From positions 1 through 28,133 of IMG/VR virus record IMGVR_UViG_3300031278_000009: a stretch of 28,133 nucleotides of DNA. The stretch is one strand, 5' to 3'. The notes below the pieces were generated by a model. It was given only the letters and a program-made list of their open reading frames with translations, did no database searches and had not been told where the DNA came from. Below are positions 13,812 through 21,905 of the stretch, piece after piece. Each line of letters opens with the position of its first letter. The first letter of the stretch is position 1. The DNA comes from a virus. A program made the position numbers and the translations under genes.

Positions 13812-13852
13812 AACGGCTGTTAGGAGCCTAACCTTCTAACAGCCGTTTTTTT
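13812..13852 (+). terminator. rho-independent terminator-type hairpin before the capsid gene (copy B)
   Basis: Stem AACGGCTGTTAG (13812-13823) pairs perfectly with CTAACAGCCGTT (13836-13847). The loop is GAGCCTAACCTT and a run of seven T (13846-13852) follows. All features of an intrinsic terminator are present. It lies only 40 bp before the major capsid start and shares its loop with the hairpin at 9255-9294. Confidence 0.85.
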
Positions 13853-13891
13853 GTGCCCGTATGAAAAGAAATTTACGAAAGGAGAATTGAA

Positions 13892-14851
13892 ATGCCTATA
13901 CAGCATGAAACATACGCCGTACCGAGAGAGGACCTCGGAGTGGCATTCCACGAATATGACCCTTTACTGGCGGGCTTTATTGCAACGAGGGTATTACCTA
14001 TTGCAGGAGTGGCCAAAAAGGCCGCCACGATGAGCGTAATTACCCGCGAGAATCTAAAACGTGCCGATGCCAGAAGGGCAAACGGGGCGGCGTTCAACCG
14101 CATCACACTCATTGCCGAAGATTTGGCTTATGCCTGTAAGGGGCACGGGCTGGAAGCACAGCTTACCGACCAGGACCGTGAAAATTACAAAAATGACTAC
14201 GATGCTGAGATTGAGACGGCACAAGTCCTGAAAAAGAAATTTTACAACGAATTAGAAATCGAGACTGCAGCGGCCGTGTTCAATACTACAACATGGACGG
14301 GAACAGACCTTTATACCGATAATAAGGCAGCCCCGTGGAGTACGGTAGGGAGTGACGCTATCGGTCAGGTCGCCGCAGCGATTACAAAAGTCGAAGATGG
14401 TACTGGAACAAGCCCCGATACCCTTATTATCGGTAAGGCAGCCTTTAATAACCTTTGCAAAAACACGGCCATACTTGCACGATTTCCGGGTGCAACAGCC
14501 GTAACACAGGCGATGATAGAGGCGAATTTATCAACCATATTCGGCCTCACAGAGCTGATTGTTGGTGGCAGTGTTTATGATTCCGCCAAGAAAGGTCAGT
14601 CTTTCACGGTGGCAAAAGTATGGAATTATAAATACGCCATGGTCGCCAAGATCCAAAAAGGGCCGACAAGGGTTGAGCCCGGACTTGGCAGAACGATTAT
14701 ATGGGAAGGTATGTCCGGTGCCGATGAGGTTCAGCCAATAGACCAGTACCGCGAACCACAAACGAAAAGCGATGTGTTCCAGATTGAGCAGTTCAGTGAA
14801 GAGAAAATCTTCGACTCACATTTCGCTCACCTAATGCGAATCGAAACGTAG
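13892..14851 (+). CDS. major capsid protein, lambda gpE-like
   Basis: The 319-aa product has the size of a HK97-fold major capsid protein and lies directly after the decoration gene. Features include an N-terminal arm (MPIQHETYAVPREDLGVAF), a long helical E-loop/spine region (SVITRENLKRADARRANG), and GTSPDTLIIGKAAFNNL with IFGLTELIVGG in the A-domain. KVWNYKYAMVAKI leads into the C-terminal strand region. A ribosome site AAGGAG precedes the ATG. High expression is expected, yet a terminator-like hairpin stands just upstream. Confidence 0.85.
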   Translation: MPIQHETYAVPREDLGVAFHEYDPLLAGFIATRVLPIAGVAKKAATMSVITRENLKRADARRANGAAFNRITLIAEDLAYACKGHGLEAQLTDQDRENYKNDYDAEIETAQVLKKKFYNELEIETAAAVFNTTTWTGTDLYTDNKAAPWSTVGSDAIGQVAAAITKVEDGTGTSPDTLIIGKAAFNNLCKNTAILARFPGATAVTQAMIEANLSTIFGLTELIVGGSVYDSAKKGQSFTVAKVWNYKYAMVAKIQKGPTRVEPGLGRTIIWEGMSGADEVQPIDQYREPQTKSDVFQIEQFSEEKIFDSHFAHLMRIET

Positions 14852-14883
14852 CATATTATCCGCATGGTTTTGAAGTGGCTTGC

Positions 14884-14913
14884 AGCCCCCTCAACTTGCT
14901 TGCAGAGGGGGCT
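14884..14913 (+). other. 9-bp GC-rich hairpin after the capsid gene
   Basis: AGCCCCCTC and GAGGGGGCT flank a 12-nt loop (AACTTGCTTGCA). No T-run follows (GGCCTGTTATC), so it is more likely an RNA-stabilising or partial-termination hairpin than a full intrinsic terminator. Position right after the capsid stop suits protection of the capsid mRNA. Confidence 0.55.
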
Positions 14914-14950
14914 GGCCTGTTATCAATAAATTTAAGATTTGAGAAGGATT

Positions 14951-15163
14951 ATGAAAGAAGAGATTTGTCAAGCTCATAGTGGTATATCTTCTGACATAAA
15001 GACCTTAAAGGATGAAAATGAAAAACAATGGTCGGCAATAGACAAACTTCGTAATCGACCGCCCGTGTGGGCCACTGCGGTTATATCACTGCTAACATTC
15101 TTATTAGGCTGTACTATAACTTATGCGGCATTGGCAATTAAAGTCAGTGGGCTTGCAAAATGA
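14951..15163 (+). CDS. coiled-coil plus single-TM protein, XhlA/holin-accessory-like
   Basis: Start chosen at ATG 14951 just after GAGAAGGA; TTG 14939 is also in frame. The 70-residue product begins with a soluble helix ([20 protein letters not shown]) and KLRNRPPVW, followed by one hydrophobic segment, [20 protein letters not shown] (about 45-64). This is the layout of hemolysin XhlA-type holin accessories. It could also be a membrane anchor for the fibre encoded next, which overlaps its stop (ATGA). Confidence 0.5.
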   Translation: MKEEICQAHSGISSDIKTLKDENEKQWSAIDKLRNRPPVWATAVISLLTFLLGCTITYAALAIKVSGLAK

Positions 15164-17685
15164 AAGATGATGCTATGAGAAAAATTGCTTTTGGTTTTTT
15201 GCTGGGTATAGTTTTTTCCTGCTGTGCCGGGATGTTAGTGCAGCCGAGAGTTATGGAATGGTCAAATCTGCAGGACATTGATGCCGAAATCGAGGCCATT
15301 GCAGGACTGACCTCGGCGGCTGATAAGCTGCCGTATTTTACAGGCAGCGGCACTGCGGCAAATGCCGACTTTTCCGCTGCCGGCAGGGACTTGGTTGATG
15401 ATGTTAATGCGACAGGGCAAAGAAACACCCTGGGGCTGGGAGAGGATGATACTGTAAAATTCGAAGAAACACAAGTTCATTTTTACAAGGGTGTATCGCC
15501 ATATAATTATATGCACTGGGGAGTTAAAGATGCCTGCGATACCTGGGGATATGTTTCGTTACAAGCAAGTGGACCTGGCGTTTTTAAGTTTGGCCCCCCA
15601 TATTATCAAGTTATAGACCTCGATGGAATAGGCTATCATTTCAGAGACGGCTGGTTCGAGCGGAATTTAATAATCCCTGACGGCAACTTAACGGACAGGA
15701 CAATTTATCTTTCAGTGTCTGATATAAATGAAGCTTATTCCCATTCGCAGAACAACAATCAGGCACATTCGGATTATTTGATAAATAACGGGGATGATGA
15801 AACTTCGGGGACATTGAAAGCTCCTGCTTTTATTATAGATTCCAATATTCTCGATGGCAATGAATTTTATTATCTTGACGGACAAAACCAAAAAACAGAT
15901 ACAAATTCAACACCAAAGTTTGAGGGACTTACTCTTACCAGTAATATGATTATTCCAGTTGATATTCCTGTCGCTTTTCCATCAACAGGAATAGAATTTT
16001 ATAAGTTGGCCGATGGGACCTACATCACGGATTTTGACCCTAATGCTTATATTGCAACGTGGAATATCACAAAAACAATCTATGTAGATGTGGAAAATGG
16101 TTCAGATAATGGGGATGGTTCTTCAGAAAGTCCTTACCTGTCAGTCAAAAAAGCCATAGCAGATGCAAATGAATCAGAGGATACCGCAATTTGGATTAAA
16201 ATCGTAACAAATGGGGTAGACCAGATATGTAATCGCAACATAATGAACCCCACCACTTCACCTGATATTACAGGCAAACGAATCTATATATCTCCTGACG
16301 ATATGCAAAGAATAATTTTTGCTTCTACAGAGGAGGCTGGACTTTTGTGGTCTCTTGCTGATGGCAAAACATACACATATCAAGCAACGAGAAGCGCCGT
16401 TTGTCAGGTTCTCGACCTTTCATTATTACAAGCGAAAGATTGTTATGGTATACCAAAATCAAATTATACGAAATTATCCTCTATCGACTTGGTGGAAGCC
16501 AATCCTGGTAGCTGGTACACGGATGGAACGACAGTCTATGTTCATACACTTGCAGGGACAACCCCTATATATCACACGCATCTTGTATGCTTGAGACTAA
16601 GCCTTTTCCATGCAAATCTTGGTAGTTCTGCAGAATTATTCTTTCGTAATATTTATTTTCTCGGAGGTTCCAAGGAGCCATGTATTTATATTGGAAATCA
16701 AACGAATGACTATACGACCAATAAGGTTGTTGCTTATAATTGTGCTTTTTGCTATGCAGACCCTGATTTAACTTACAGCGGAATGAATGGAACTCAAATA
16801 AGCGACATCAAAATTGTTCAAATGTATAATTGTGTCGCCGCATACAATTCTGAGGATGGATTTAATACCCATTATATAGATTGGGCAGCAAATCATCCTG
16901 AATCTGTAAGGGAGTGCTATTCATTATATTTTAATTGTTCTGCTTATAATAATGGGCTTCAAAATTCAACAAATGCAAATAATGCCTTTACATCTCACGA
17001 TGGAGCTTGTGGTCTCTATGTGAACTGTACGGGGAATGATTGTAAGGGACCGGTTTTTGCCCATGTGAATGGCTGTTATTCGGTATTACTTGGATGTTTT
17101 TCTTATCATTCTCAGAAGACCGTTACAGACCGGGGACATGCAACATATTATTTTGATAACGTTTCTCCCCCTGCTGATATTACGGCTTATGCTTACCTTG
17201 AAGATTGCACAGGAGATGATATCCTGTGGGATTTATCGGGAGGAACAGAAACTTTTCCTATAGATATAAAAAATTGCAGGCTGCCTAAAATACACTCCAA
17301 CGTCTATTCGGATATCACTTTTCTTGATGATGACAAATATCCGGTAGAAAAGAAACTGTTTTATGAGTCTACATTAGAACTTCTCCGAGGACTCGACGTT
17401 ACGAGAACCTTTAATTTTGCTGCTGATGCACAAGTAAATGATACTTATGTCATCACTTTAAGTCCAGCACCCACGGCCTACATTACTGGAATGACGATAA
17501 TATTCAGTGCTAACACTCCCAACACGGGTGCTTGTACGATAAATGTAAACGGCTTGGGAGCTAAATCGTTGAAAGCGTATCATGACCAAGATTTGCCAAA
17601 TAATTACATTGAATCGGGAAGTATGGTGATGGCAATCTATGATGGGAATAATTTCCAAATGTTACAAGCGAATGCAAACGAGTAA
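15160..17685 (+). CDS. fibre / receptor-binding protein with signal peptide and beta-helix
   Basis: The 841-aa product begins, from Met6 (15175), with [20 protein letters not shown], a Sec-type signal or near-lipobox. About 40-110 resembles a tail-fibre shaft ([19 protein letters not shown]). [20 protein letters not shown] and about 500-740 form a Cys/Asn/Tyr-rich right-handed parallel beta-helix, as in phage depolymerases and adhesins. Residues 755-841 match a common fibre tip module: [44 protein letters not shown]. It probably binds or degrades cell-surface polysaccharide. The middle is visibly AT-richer than the head genes, suggesting transfer. ATG 15175 is an alternative start. Confidence 0.75.
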   Translation: MKDDAMRKIAFGFLLGIVFSCCAGMLVQPRVMEWSNLQDIDAEIEAIAGLTSAADKLPYFTGSGTAANADFSAAGRDLVDDVNATGQRNTLGLGEDDTVKFEETQVHFYKGVSPYNYMHWGVKDACDTWGYVSLQASGPGVFKFGPPYYQVIDLDGIGYHFRDGWFERNLIIPDGNLTDRTIYLSVSDINEAYSHSQNNNQAHSDYLINNGDDETSGTLKAPAFIIDSNILDGNEFYYLDGQNQKTDTNSTPKFEGLTLTSNMIIPVDIPVAFPSTGIEFYKLADGTYITDFDPNAYIATWNITKTIYVDVENGSDNGDGSSESPYLSVKKAIADANESEDTAIWIKIVTNGVDQICNRNIMNPTTSPDITGKRIYISPDDMQRIIFASTEEAGLLWSLADGKTYTYQATRSAVCQVLDLSLLQAKDCYGIPKSNYTKLSSIDLVEANPGSWYTDGTTVYVHTLAGTTPIYHTHLVCLRLSLFHANLGSSAELFFRNIYFLGGSKEPCIYIGNQTNDYTTNKVVAYNCAFCYADPDLTYSGMNGTQISDIKIVQMYNCVAAYNSEDGFNTHYIDWAANHPESVRECYSLYFNCSAYNNGLQNSTNANNAFTSHDGACGLYVNCTGNDCKGPVFAHVNGCYSVLLGCFSYHSQKTVTDRGHATYYFDNVSPPADITAYAYLEDCTGDDILWDLSGGTETFPIDIKNCRLPKIHSNVYSDITFLDDDKYPVEKKLFYESTLELLRGLDVTRTFNFAADAQVNDTYVITLSPAPTAYITGMTIIFSANTPNTGACTINVNGLGAKSLKAYHDQDLPNNYIESGSMVMAIYDGNNFQMLQANANE

Positions 17686-17707
17686 AAAAAAATGGCTCGA
17701 TAATAAA

Positions 17708-18418
17708 ATGAAAAAGATATTTACATTTTTACATATTTACATTTTTATTTTATTTTTAGTTGGATCGCTTTGGGCTGCCAACGAGATTCAATTTTCTTAC
17801 CCTTCCACCGATGACCCGAACATCTATTGTATTATAGGCAGAGCTACCGATGCCAATGTCTGGGATGTTGTTAATATCACCTGGGCCACGTGGGCGGACG
17901 CAAATGAGCCGAACTATGCACTTGACCTGAGCTTTAGTTATAAAGATTTCTACAAGGCATCCTTCCCTGCGGGGATAACCGGTGCCGGAATATATCCCCT
18001 GACAGTCTATAAATGGGAAGGAGCGGAGCCGAATGTTACCGATGATTTGCTCGTTGGTGCGGATGAATTCAATTGGGACGGCTCCGCGGAGATAACAAAT
18101 TATACGGCTTATACTGACCGAGTGGCAATCACTACCGACACCAACGAATTGCAGGACGGCTGGGCAGGACTGGTTGAGGATATAAATGAAGTGCCGACGG
18201 CGGCGGAGAACAGGGATGCGGTATTTAATAAGACAGGCCTTACAGAAGGGGGGACGTGGCCATTCGGGAAAATCGTAAAATTAATGATCACCTGGATGGC
18301 CGGCAACTGGCAGGAATCCGGCGACCCGAATGTTTATGATATTCTGGATGCTGAGGATTGCTCAACACCTGTAATGGATGTGAATATAGCTGACTTAAAA
18401 AAGGTAACTGTACCATGA
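17708..18418 (+). CDS. signal-peptide protein with tail/baseplate-like C-terminus, unknown
   Basis: Start set at ATG 17708, because MKKIFTFLHIYIFILFLVG opens a clear signal peptide with a cleavage site near SLWAAN; the frame extends upstream to 17639. There is no convincing ribosome site, so coupling to the fibre gene is possible. The mature ~215 residues are acidic, with Asp-Pro-Asn and Asp-Ala-Asn motifs. It begins with an Ig-like beta region (EIQFSYPSTDDPNIYCII). The end, WPFGKIVKLMITWMAGNWQ, resembles the C-termini of some phage tail-appendage proteins. The stop overlaps the next ATG (ATGA). Confidence 0.55.
   Translation: MKKIFTFLHIYIFILFLVGSLWAANEIQFSYPSTDDPNIYCIIGRATDANVWDVVNITWATWADANEPNYALDLSFSYKDFYKASFPAGITGAGIYPLTVYKWEGAEPNVTDDLLVGADEFNWDGSAEITNYTAYTDRVAITTDTNELQDGWAGLVEDINEVPTAAENRDAVFNKTGLTEGGTWPFGKIVKLMITWMAGNWQESGDPNVYDILDAEDCSTPVMDVNIADLKKVTVP
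17717..17748 (+). repeat. 2 x 16-bp tandem repeat encoding the signal-peptide core
   Basis: ATATTTACATTTTTAC and ATATTTACATTTTTAT differ at one base. They encode the hydrophobic core (IFTFLHIYIFIL) in different phases, because 16 is not a multiple of 3. Confidence 0.85.
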
Positions 18419-19098
18419 CATCAGTCGGGGATAAAATATCTTTGGCGACCGGCGGGGTAATAATAACTGAAGCTGGCGGAGCTGGCGGGGAAAGACCGAC
18501 TACGCCGATACTGGGCGTTGTTGTAGGGACAAATTCAGCTGTGGCCACAATCACAGGCGATAGCGGCGTTATGAATTATCTGAAATACAAGGCCCCAAGT
18601 GATTCTAATTGGCAGGACGGCGGCAGCAGGAGCGGAGATGGTGAGCTGACAGTGTCGGGACTGGCCAATAACGTGCCTTATGTTTTCGTAGTCTACAGTA
18701 TAAAAGATGATGTGGCATCGCTGCCATCAACAGCTGTTACTGTGACGCTTGCGGCAGCGGCGGCAAACACGTTCGATGAATTAATCAAGGCCACCGCACA
18801 TGAATTTCTAACGGAGTTCGGTGTGCCGATTAAATACAAGCCGAAAGGCGGCGGCAGCAGGGCCATACTGGCAATATTAAACTACGAACCACCTGAGGAT
18901 TTGGGATATGGGATTCAAACAGAGGTTAAATCTATAGGAGTAATGAATGACCCGGTAGAAGGGATAAGCAGCAGCGAGCTTAACATGGGTGGGGACATGG
19001 TCGAATTAGCCGTAAATATAGGCGATGTGCCCATGGACAGGCCAATTAAAGAAATATTAAGCCAGGATGCGGGAATGATGGCTTTAGAGATTAAGTAG
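18415..19098 (+). CDS. fibronectin type III domain fused to gpFII-like head-tail joining domain
   Basis: The 227-aa product has a fibronectin type III fold in residues 27-112: TTPILGVVVGTNSAVATITG, YLKYKAPSDSNW, GDGELTVSGLANNVPYVFVVYS, and PSTAVTVTLA. Residues 116-227 fit the small head-tail attachment family. FGVPIKYKPKGGGSRAI (137-153) is followed by ILNYEPPE, VEGISSSELNMGGDMVEL and EILSQDAGMMALEI at the end. The position before the gpZ-like and gpU-like genes matches lambda FII. Lambda FII is about 117 aa, so the FN3 part is an addition that would project at the connector. Confidence 0.7.
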   Translation: MTSVGDKISLATGGVIITEAGGAGGERPTTPILGVVVGTNSAVATITGDSGVMNYLKYKAPSDSNWQDGGSRSGDGELTVSGLANNVPYVFVVYSIKDDVASLPSTAVTVTLAAAAANTFDELIKATAHEFLTEFGVPIKYKPKGGGSRAILAILNYEPPEDLGYGIQTEVKSIGVMNDPVEGISSSELNMGGDMVELAVNIGDVPMDRPIKEILSQDAGMMALEIK

Positions 19099-19105
19099 TA
19101 TTTTA

Positions 19106-19696
19106 ATGTCGACACCAATAATTGACATAAAAGTCGATATGCGAAATGTTCAGCGGTTGCTGCAGAATGTGCCGAAGGCAATGCCGAAGGTGATAAGCCG
19201 CAGCATCAACAAAACAGTAACACCCGTAAGGACTTATATGGTACGGCAGCTAATCAAGCCGGTAAATGCAGAAATGAAAGCCGTCAGGGCGAGTCAGAGA
19301 AAGGCAGGTAAACATACACTCGGCTATTATAAAAAAGTACCCTCCACGAAATTTAAGATTAAAGATATAAAAAAGAACATAAAAACCCAGAAAGCGACGT
19401 ACAAGGTCTGGAGGGCGAGTATCTGGATTAAAAGGTTCAAAGGTCAGGAGGCGGTGGAGTCAAAGCAGCCATCCTTTGTAGCCCGGATGAAGAGCGGGAA
19501 AGTCAGTATTTTCAAACGGCTGGGAGCGGCAAGAATTCCGATTGCAGACCAGCTCAGACGATTGATGAGGGTGCATTTTAGGGGAATTAAAGGGCAGGTA
19601 AAAAGAGAGGCAAAGCAACGATTGAAACGTAATGTCGATAGCCAGATTAAGCTGGCCCTCGGCAAGTGGAAGACGGGAGCGAAAAAAGCGGGATAG
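19106..19696 (+). CDS. minor tail protein Z-like
   Basis: The 196-aa, very basic product has the length of lambda gpZ (about 192 aa). It opens VDMRNVQRLLQNVPKAMPKV, then ISRSINKTVTPVRTYMVRQL, the typical 'A-x-x-x-A-I-N-x-T' type helix of this family. It ends in a lysine/arginine-rich helix. GpZ works at tail completion and DNA ejection in lambda. It lies 7 nt after the FII-like stop and 3 nt before the gpU-like gene. Confidence 0.7.
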   Translation: MSTPIIDIKVDMRNVQRLLQNVPKAMPKVISRSINKTVTPVRTYMVRQLIKPVNAEMKAVRASQRKAGKHTLGYYKKVPSTKFKIKDIKKNIKTQKATYKVWRASIWIKRFKGQEAVESKQPSFVARMKSGKVSIFKRLGAARIPIADQLRRLMRVHFRGIKGQVKREAKQRLKRNVDSQIKLALGKWKTGAKKAG

Positions 19697-19699
19697 AAA

Positions 19700-20161
19700 A
19701 TGTCAACACCTGTAAGAGAAAAGATAGCGGTTGATATCGAAGCGGCCATGAACGCCATAACAGTGGCCAACGGTTTTAATCAGACATTTGCAGCCCAAAG
19801 AACCCGCAGAGATGATTTTAGCGATGTGGCGCCGGAGGATTTAATCACAGTAATAAAAATAGATGAGCCCACAAGGGTTGAACCAGCTGCCTGCGGTACG
19901 GAACAATGGCTCCAAAAATTTATAATACGAGTATTTGTTATAGACAGCGACAAAGCAGCACAATCCATAGAGACAAGAGAAAACCAGGTATGGGCGGACG
20001 TGAACAAAAAATTAAATGAAGATATTCAACGTGATAATAATGCCCTTAATACCAAGGTTGAAGGCCCGGACCACTTCGATGACGGCGAATTTACCGGAAT
20101 AGATATTCCCGTCGAGGTCGAATACCGGACCGTTTTAGGAGACCCATATACGGGAACGTAA
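19700..20161 (+). CDS. tail terminator, gpU-like
   Basis: The 153-aa product is alpha/beta. It opens with REKIAVDIEAAMNAITVANG, has a central ITVIKIDEPTRVEPAACG and QKFIIRVFVID, and closes with IDIPVEVEYRTVLGDPYT, an ending common among tail-terminator proteins of long-tailed phages. It caps the tail tube and joins it to the head. Position between the gpZ-like and tube genes matches lambda U. Confidence 0.7.
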   Translation: MSTPVREKIAVDIEAAMNAITVANGFNQTFAAQRTRRDDFSDVAPEDLITVIKIDEPTRVEPAACGTEQWLQKFIIRVFVIDSDKAAQSIETRENQVWADVNKKLNEDIQRDNNALNTKVEGPDHFDDGEFTGIDIPVEVEYRTVLGDPYTGT

Positions 20162-20164
20162 AGA

Positions 20165-20199
20165 AGTGAATAGTTTATAGTTTATAGTTCATAGTGCGT
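20165..20199 (+). repeat. heptameric repeat after the tail terminator gene (5 units)
   Basis: AGTGAAT, AGTTTAT, AGTTTAT, AGTTCAT, AGTGCGT in exact 7-bp register, beginning 4 nt after the stop. A diverged GC-rich continuation reaches about 20225. Confidence 0.85.
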
Positions 20200-20250
20200 A
20201 GCGCGGGCTGCGTCCTGCGTGAATCGATGAATAAATAAAGGAGAATTACG

Positions 20251-21162
20251 ATGCTGAGTCAAAAACAAGTAATACAGGCGAAAATTGAAGCGGAAAAAGG
20301 CACGGCGGAATCAATGGGCTTTACCGACATTTTGTGCTACGAGCCGAAAATTGATGATACAAGCCCGTTCGACAAGAGACCGGCGCCCGGCCAATTTCTC
20401 GGACCGGCCGTGGCGGGGGTCATCTTAGAAAAGACCGGAGTGTTTACAGGAGAGGTTGAGCTACGGGGAAATGCCTCCGGCGGTTGTGATGCGGGATTGG
20501 CAATACTGCTGCAATGCTGCGGGCTGGCAAAGACCGACGAAGTCTATCAGGTCACAAGCACAGAGGCAAATCACAAGACCTGTACCATGTTCGGATTTAT
20601 TGATGGAATGGAAAAATTAATTTACGGCGTGATGGGCAATGTTACCTTCGAGGGAGAAGTCGGCAAAAAGATAATGTGTAATTACGATATGCCGGGTATC
20701 TGGAGCCCGCCTACGGATGTGGATCTGCCGACACCATCTTACGGAACGGCAAAACCGTTAATCTTCGCCGGTGGAACATTTAAGATAGCAACAGTAGCCA
20801 AGAAAATCAGCAAATTTACCCTGAATATGGGCAATATTGTTATTTTAAGATCTGATGCAAATGCAGCTGGCGGAATAGCCCATGCGATGATAACCAATTT
20901 TGAGCCGATTTTCTCCTGCGATCTCGAATCGGAACTGGTGGCTACAGACGACCATTATGGTAAGAAACTGGCCGGCACGGAAGTGTCCATTGAGATAATG
21001 GCAAAATCAGCAACTGATAAGGCCACATTCGCCATTCCGAAATTCCAGTATACCGGGATTGGCCAGGGAGACCGTGAAGGGCAGGCAACATTCGATATAA
21101 CTGGACAATGCAATAAAGATTCAGGCGATGACAATGTGAGTATTACCTTTGCGGCGGCGTGA
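20251..21162 (+). CDS. major tail tube protein, gpV-position
   Basis: The 303-aa product follows an AAAGGAG site. It opens KQVIQAKIEAEKGTAESMGF with early ILCYEPKIDD, then shows repeated beta-strand pairs. VFTGEVELRGNAS is the typical 'x-x-t-x-x-x-E-l-r-g' strand of tube proteins. A Cys-rich LAILLQCCGLAK helix follows and EGQATFDITGQCNKDSGDD ends it. Location between the terminator and chaperone genes fits the tube role. The last codons and stop run into a heptameric repeat. Confidence 0.75.
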   Translation: MLSQKQVIQAKIEAEKGTAESMGFTDILCYEPKIDDTSPFDKRPAPGQFLGPAVAGVILEKTGVFTGEVELRGNASGGCDAGLAILLQCCGLAKTDEVYQVTSTEANHKTCTMFGFIDGMEKLIYGVMGNVTFEGEVGKKIMCNYDMPGIWSPPTDVDLPTPSYGTAKPLIFAGGTFKIATVAKKISKFTLNMGNIVILRSDANAAGGIAHAMITNFEPIFSCDLESELVATDDHYGKKLAGTEVSIEIMAKSATDKATFAIPKFQYTGIGQGDREGQATFDITGQCNKDSGDDNVSITFAAA

Positions 21163-21248
21163 TTCGTGCTGCGTAATGCGTGGAGCGTAGTGCGTGTTGT
21201 GTGCTGCGTAGCGAATAAGCCGCAGACCGCAGAACTCAGAACGCAAAA
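21158..21248 (+). repeat. long heptameric repeat spanning the tail tube stop codon (13 units)
   Basis: Thirteen consecutive 7-mers fill the interval. The first eight are of type CGTGATT, CGTGCTG, CGTAATG, CGTGGAG, CGTAGTG; the later ones CGCAGAC, CGCAGAA, CTCAGAA, CGCAAAA. The TGA stop of the tail tube gene (21160-21162) lies in the first unit. The units diverge steadily while the 7-bp phase is held. Confidence 0.85.
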
Positions 21249-21265
21249 GCTAAAAGGAATTTGAT

Positions 21266-21481
21266 ATGGAAACAAGCAAAGAAATGATTCGAAAGGCGAT
21301 AATGAAAAATCGAGGTGGGCATGAAACGGCCACCGATGAGCAGATTATGACGCTATGGAACTCGCTGATGCCCGATACGCAAAAACAATATCTGGAATCA
21401 ATAAAAGTCAGAAGTCAGAAGTCAGAAGGTAAAAAGGAGAAAGAAGATGCCGTTAGCAACGAATCCAAACGCAACATATAA
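21266..21481 (+). CDS. 71-aa protein between tail tube and chaperone, unknown
   Basis: The ATG follows AAAAGGAA. Residues 1-47 are helical (SKEMIRKAIMKN and DEQIMTLWNSLMPDTQKQYL). Residues 47-54 (KVRSQKSEG) are encoded by a heptameric repeat, and the C-terminal KEKEDAVSNESKRNI overlaps the next gene by 35 bp. The repeat may have extended an originally shorter protein. No family recognised. Confidence 0.5.
   Translation: METSKEMIRKAIMKNRGGHETATDEQIMTLWNSLMPDTQKQYLESIKVRSQKSEGKKEKEDAVSNESKRNI
21403..21430 (+). repeat. heptameric repeat in the 21266-21481 gene (4 units)
   Basis: AAAAGTC, AGAAGTC, AGAAGTC, AGAAGGT. It uses the same words as the repeat inside the small terminase gene and immediately precedes the ribosome site (AAAAGGAG) of the tail chaperone gene. 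Confidence 0.85.
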
Positions 21482-21905
21482 AATAGTGCTTAGTACGGAC
21501 ACATATTTACCAGAAGAGGAGCGGCCTGTATTTATTTTCCGGTATCTCAGCGCGACAGAGTGGCAGCAGATAACAAAATTGAGTGATAAGTTTGACCAAC
21601 TGTCCAATACAGAGAAAATGCTTAATCTGGCGTTTGAAGTAATTGAAAAAATTATGGTTGGCTGGGAAAAGATGATTATGCCGGACGGCAAAAAAATACC
21701 GTTTGATTTGGCGAAACTGCAATCGATGGTTACTCTGCAGGAAGCTACGGAATTGATGCAGGCGGCAATTTCACAGCGGCCGAATATCGACGATAAAAAA
21801 AAATTCACCTTGCCGTTAGAATACAATATGGACAGCTCAGCCTCTGCAAAAACTGCAAAGGCCAAGAGAAATGTAAACATAAACCGACACAAAAAACACC
21901 GTTAA
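21447..21905 (+). CDS. tail assembly chaperone, gpG-like (0 frame)
   Basis: The 152-aa product lies between tail tube and tape measure genes, the invariant place of the gpG chaperone. It opens with a beta-rich part (YKIVLSTDTYLPEEERPVFIFRY), continues with SATEWQQITKLSDKF, and has a helical body up to about 113. The sequence then enters AAA AAA AAA (21795-21803). After this run the 0 frame reads only a short, low-complexity Lys/Asn/His tail to the stop, as expected for the non-shifted product. Gp G-type chaperones coat the tape measure during tail assembly. Confidence 0.7.
   Translation: MPLATNPNATYKIVLSTDTYLPEEERPVFIFRYLSATEWQQITKLSDKFDQLSNTEKMLNLAFEVIEKIMVGWEKMIMPDGKKIPFDLAKLQSMVTLQEATELMQAAISQRPNIDDKKKFTLPLEYNMDSSASAKTAKAKRNVNINRHKKHR
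21795..21803 (+). promoter_or_regulatory. A9 slippery site for a programmed -1 ribosomal frameshift
   Basis: Nine A in the 0-frame phase GAT AAA AAA AAA TTC contain the slippery heptamer A AAA AAA. After a -1 slip the frame is open from here through ATG 21905 to 22159, with no stop. I read every codon across 21797-21907 to confirm this. Confidence 0.75.

Noticed and set aside
15160-17685. Diversity-generating retroelement target in the fibre
   Set aside because: No template repeat of the fibre end and no reverse transcriptase gene are visible in the window.
21158-21248. CRISPR-like array
   Set aside because: Units are 7 bp without spacers; there are no 24-40-bp direct repeats separated by unique spacers and no cas genes.
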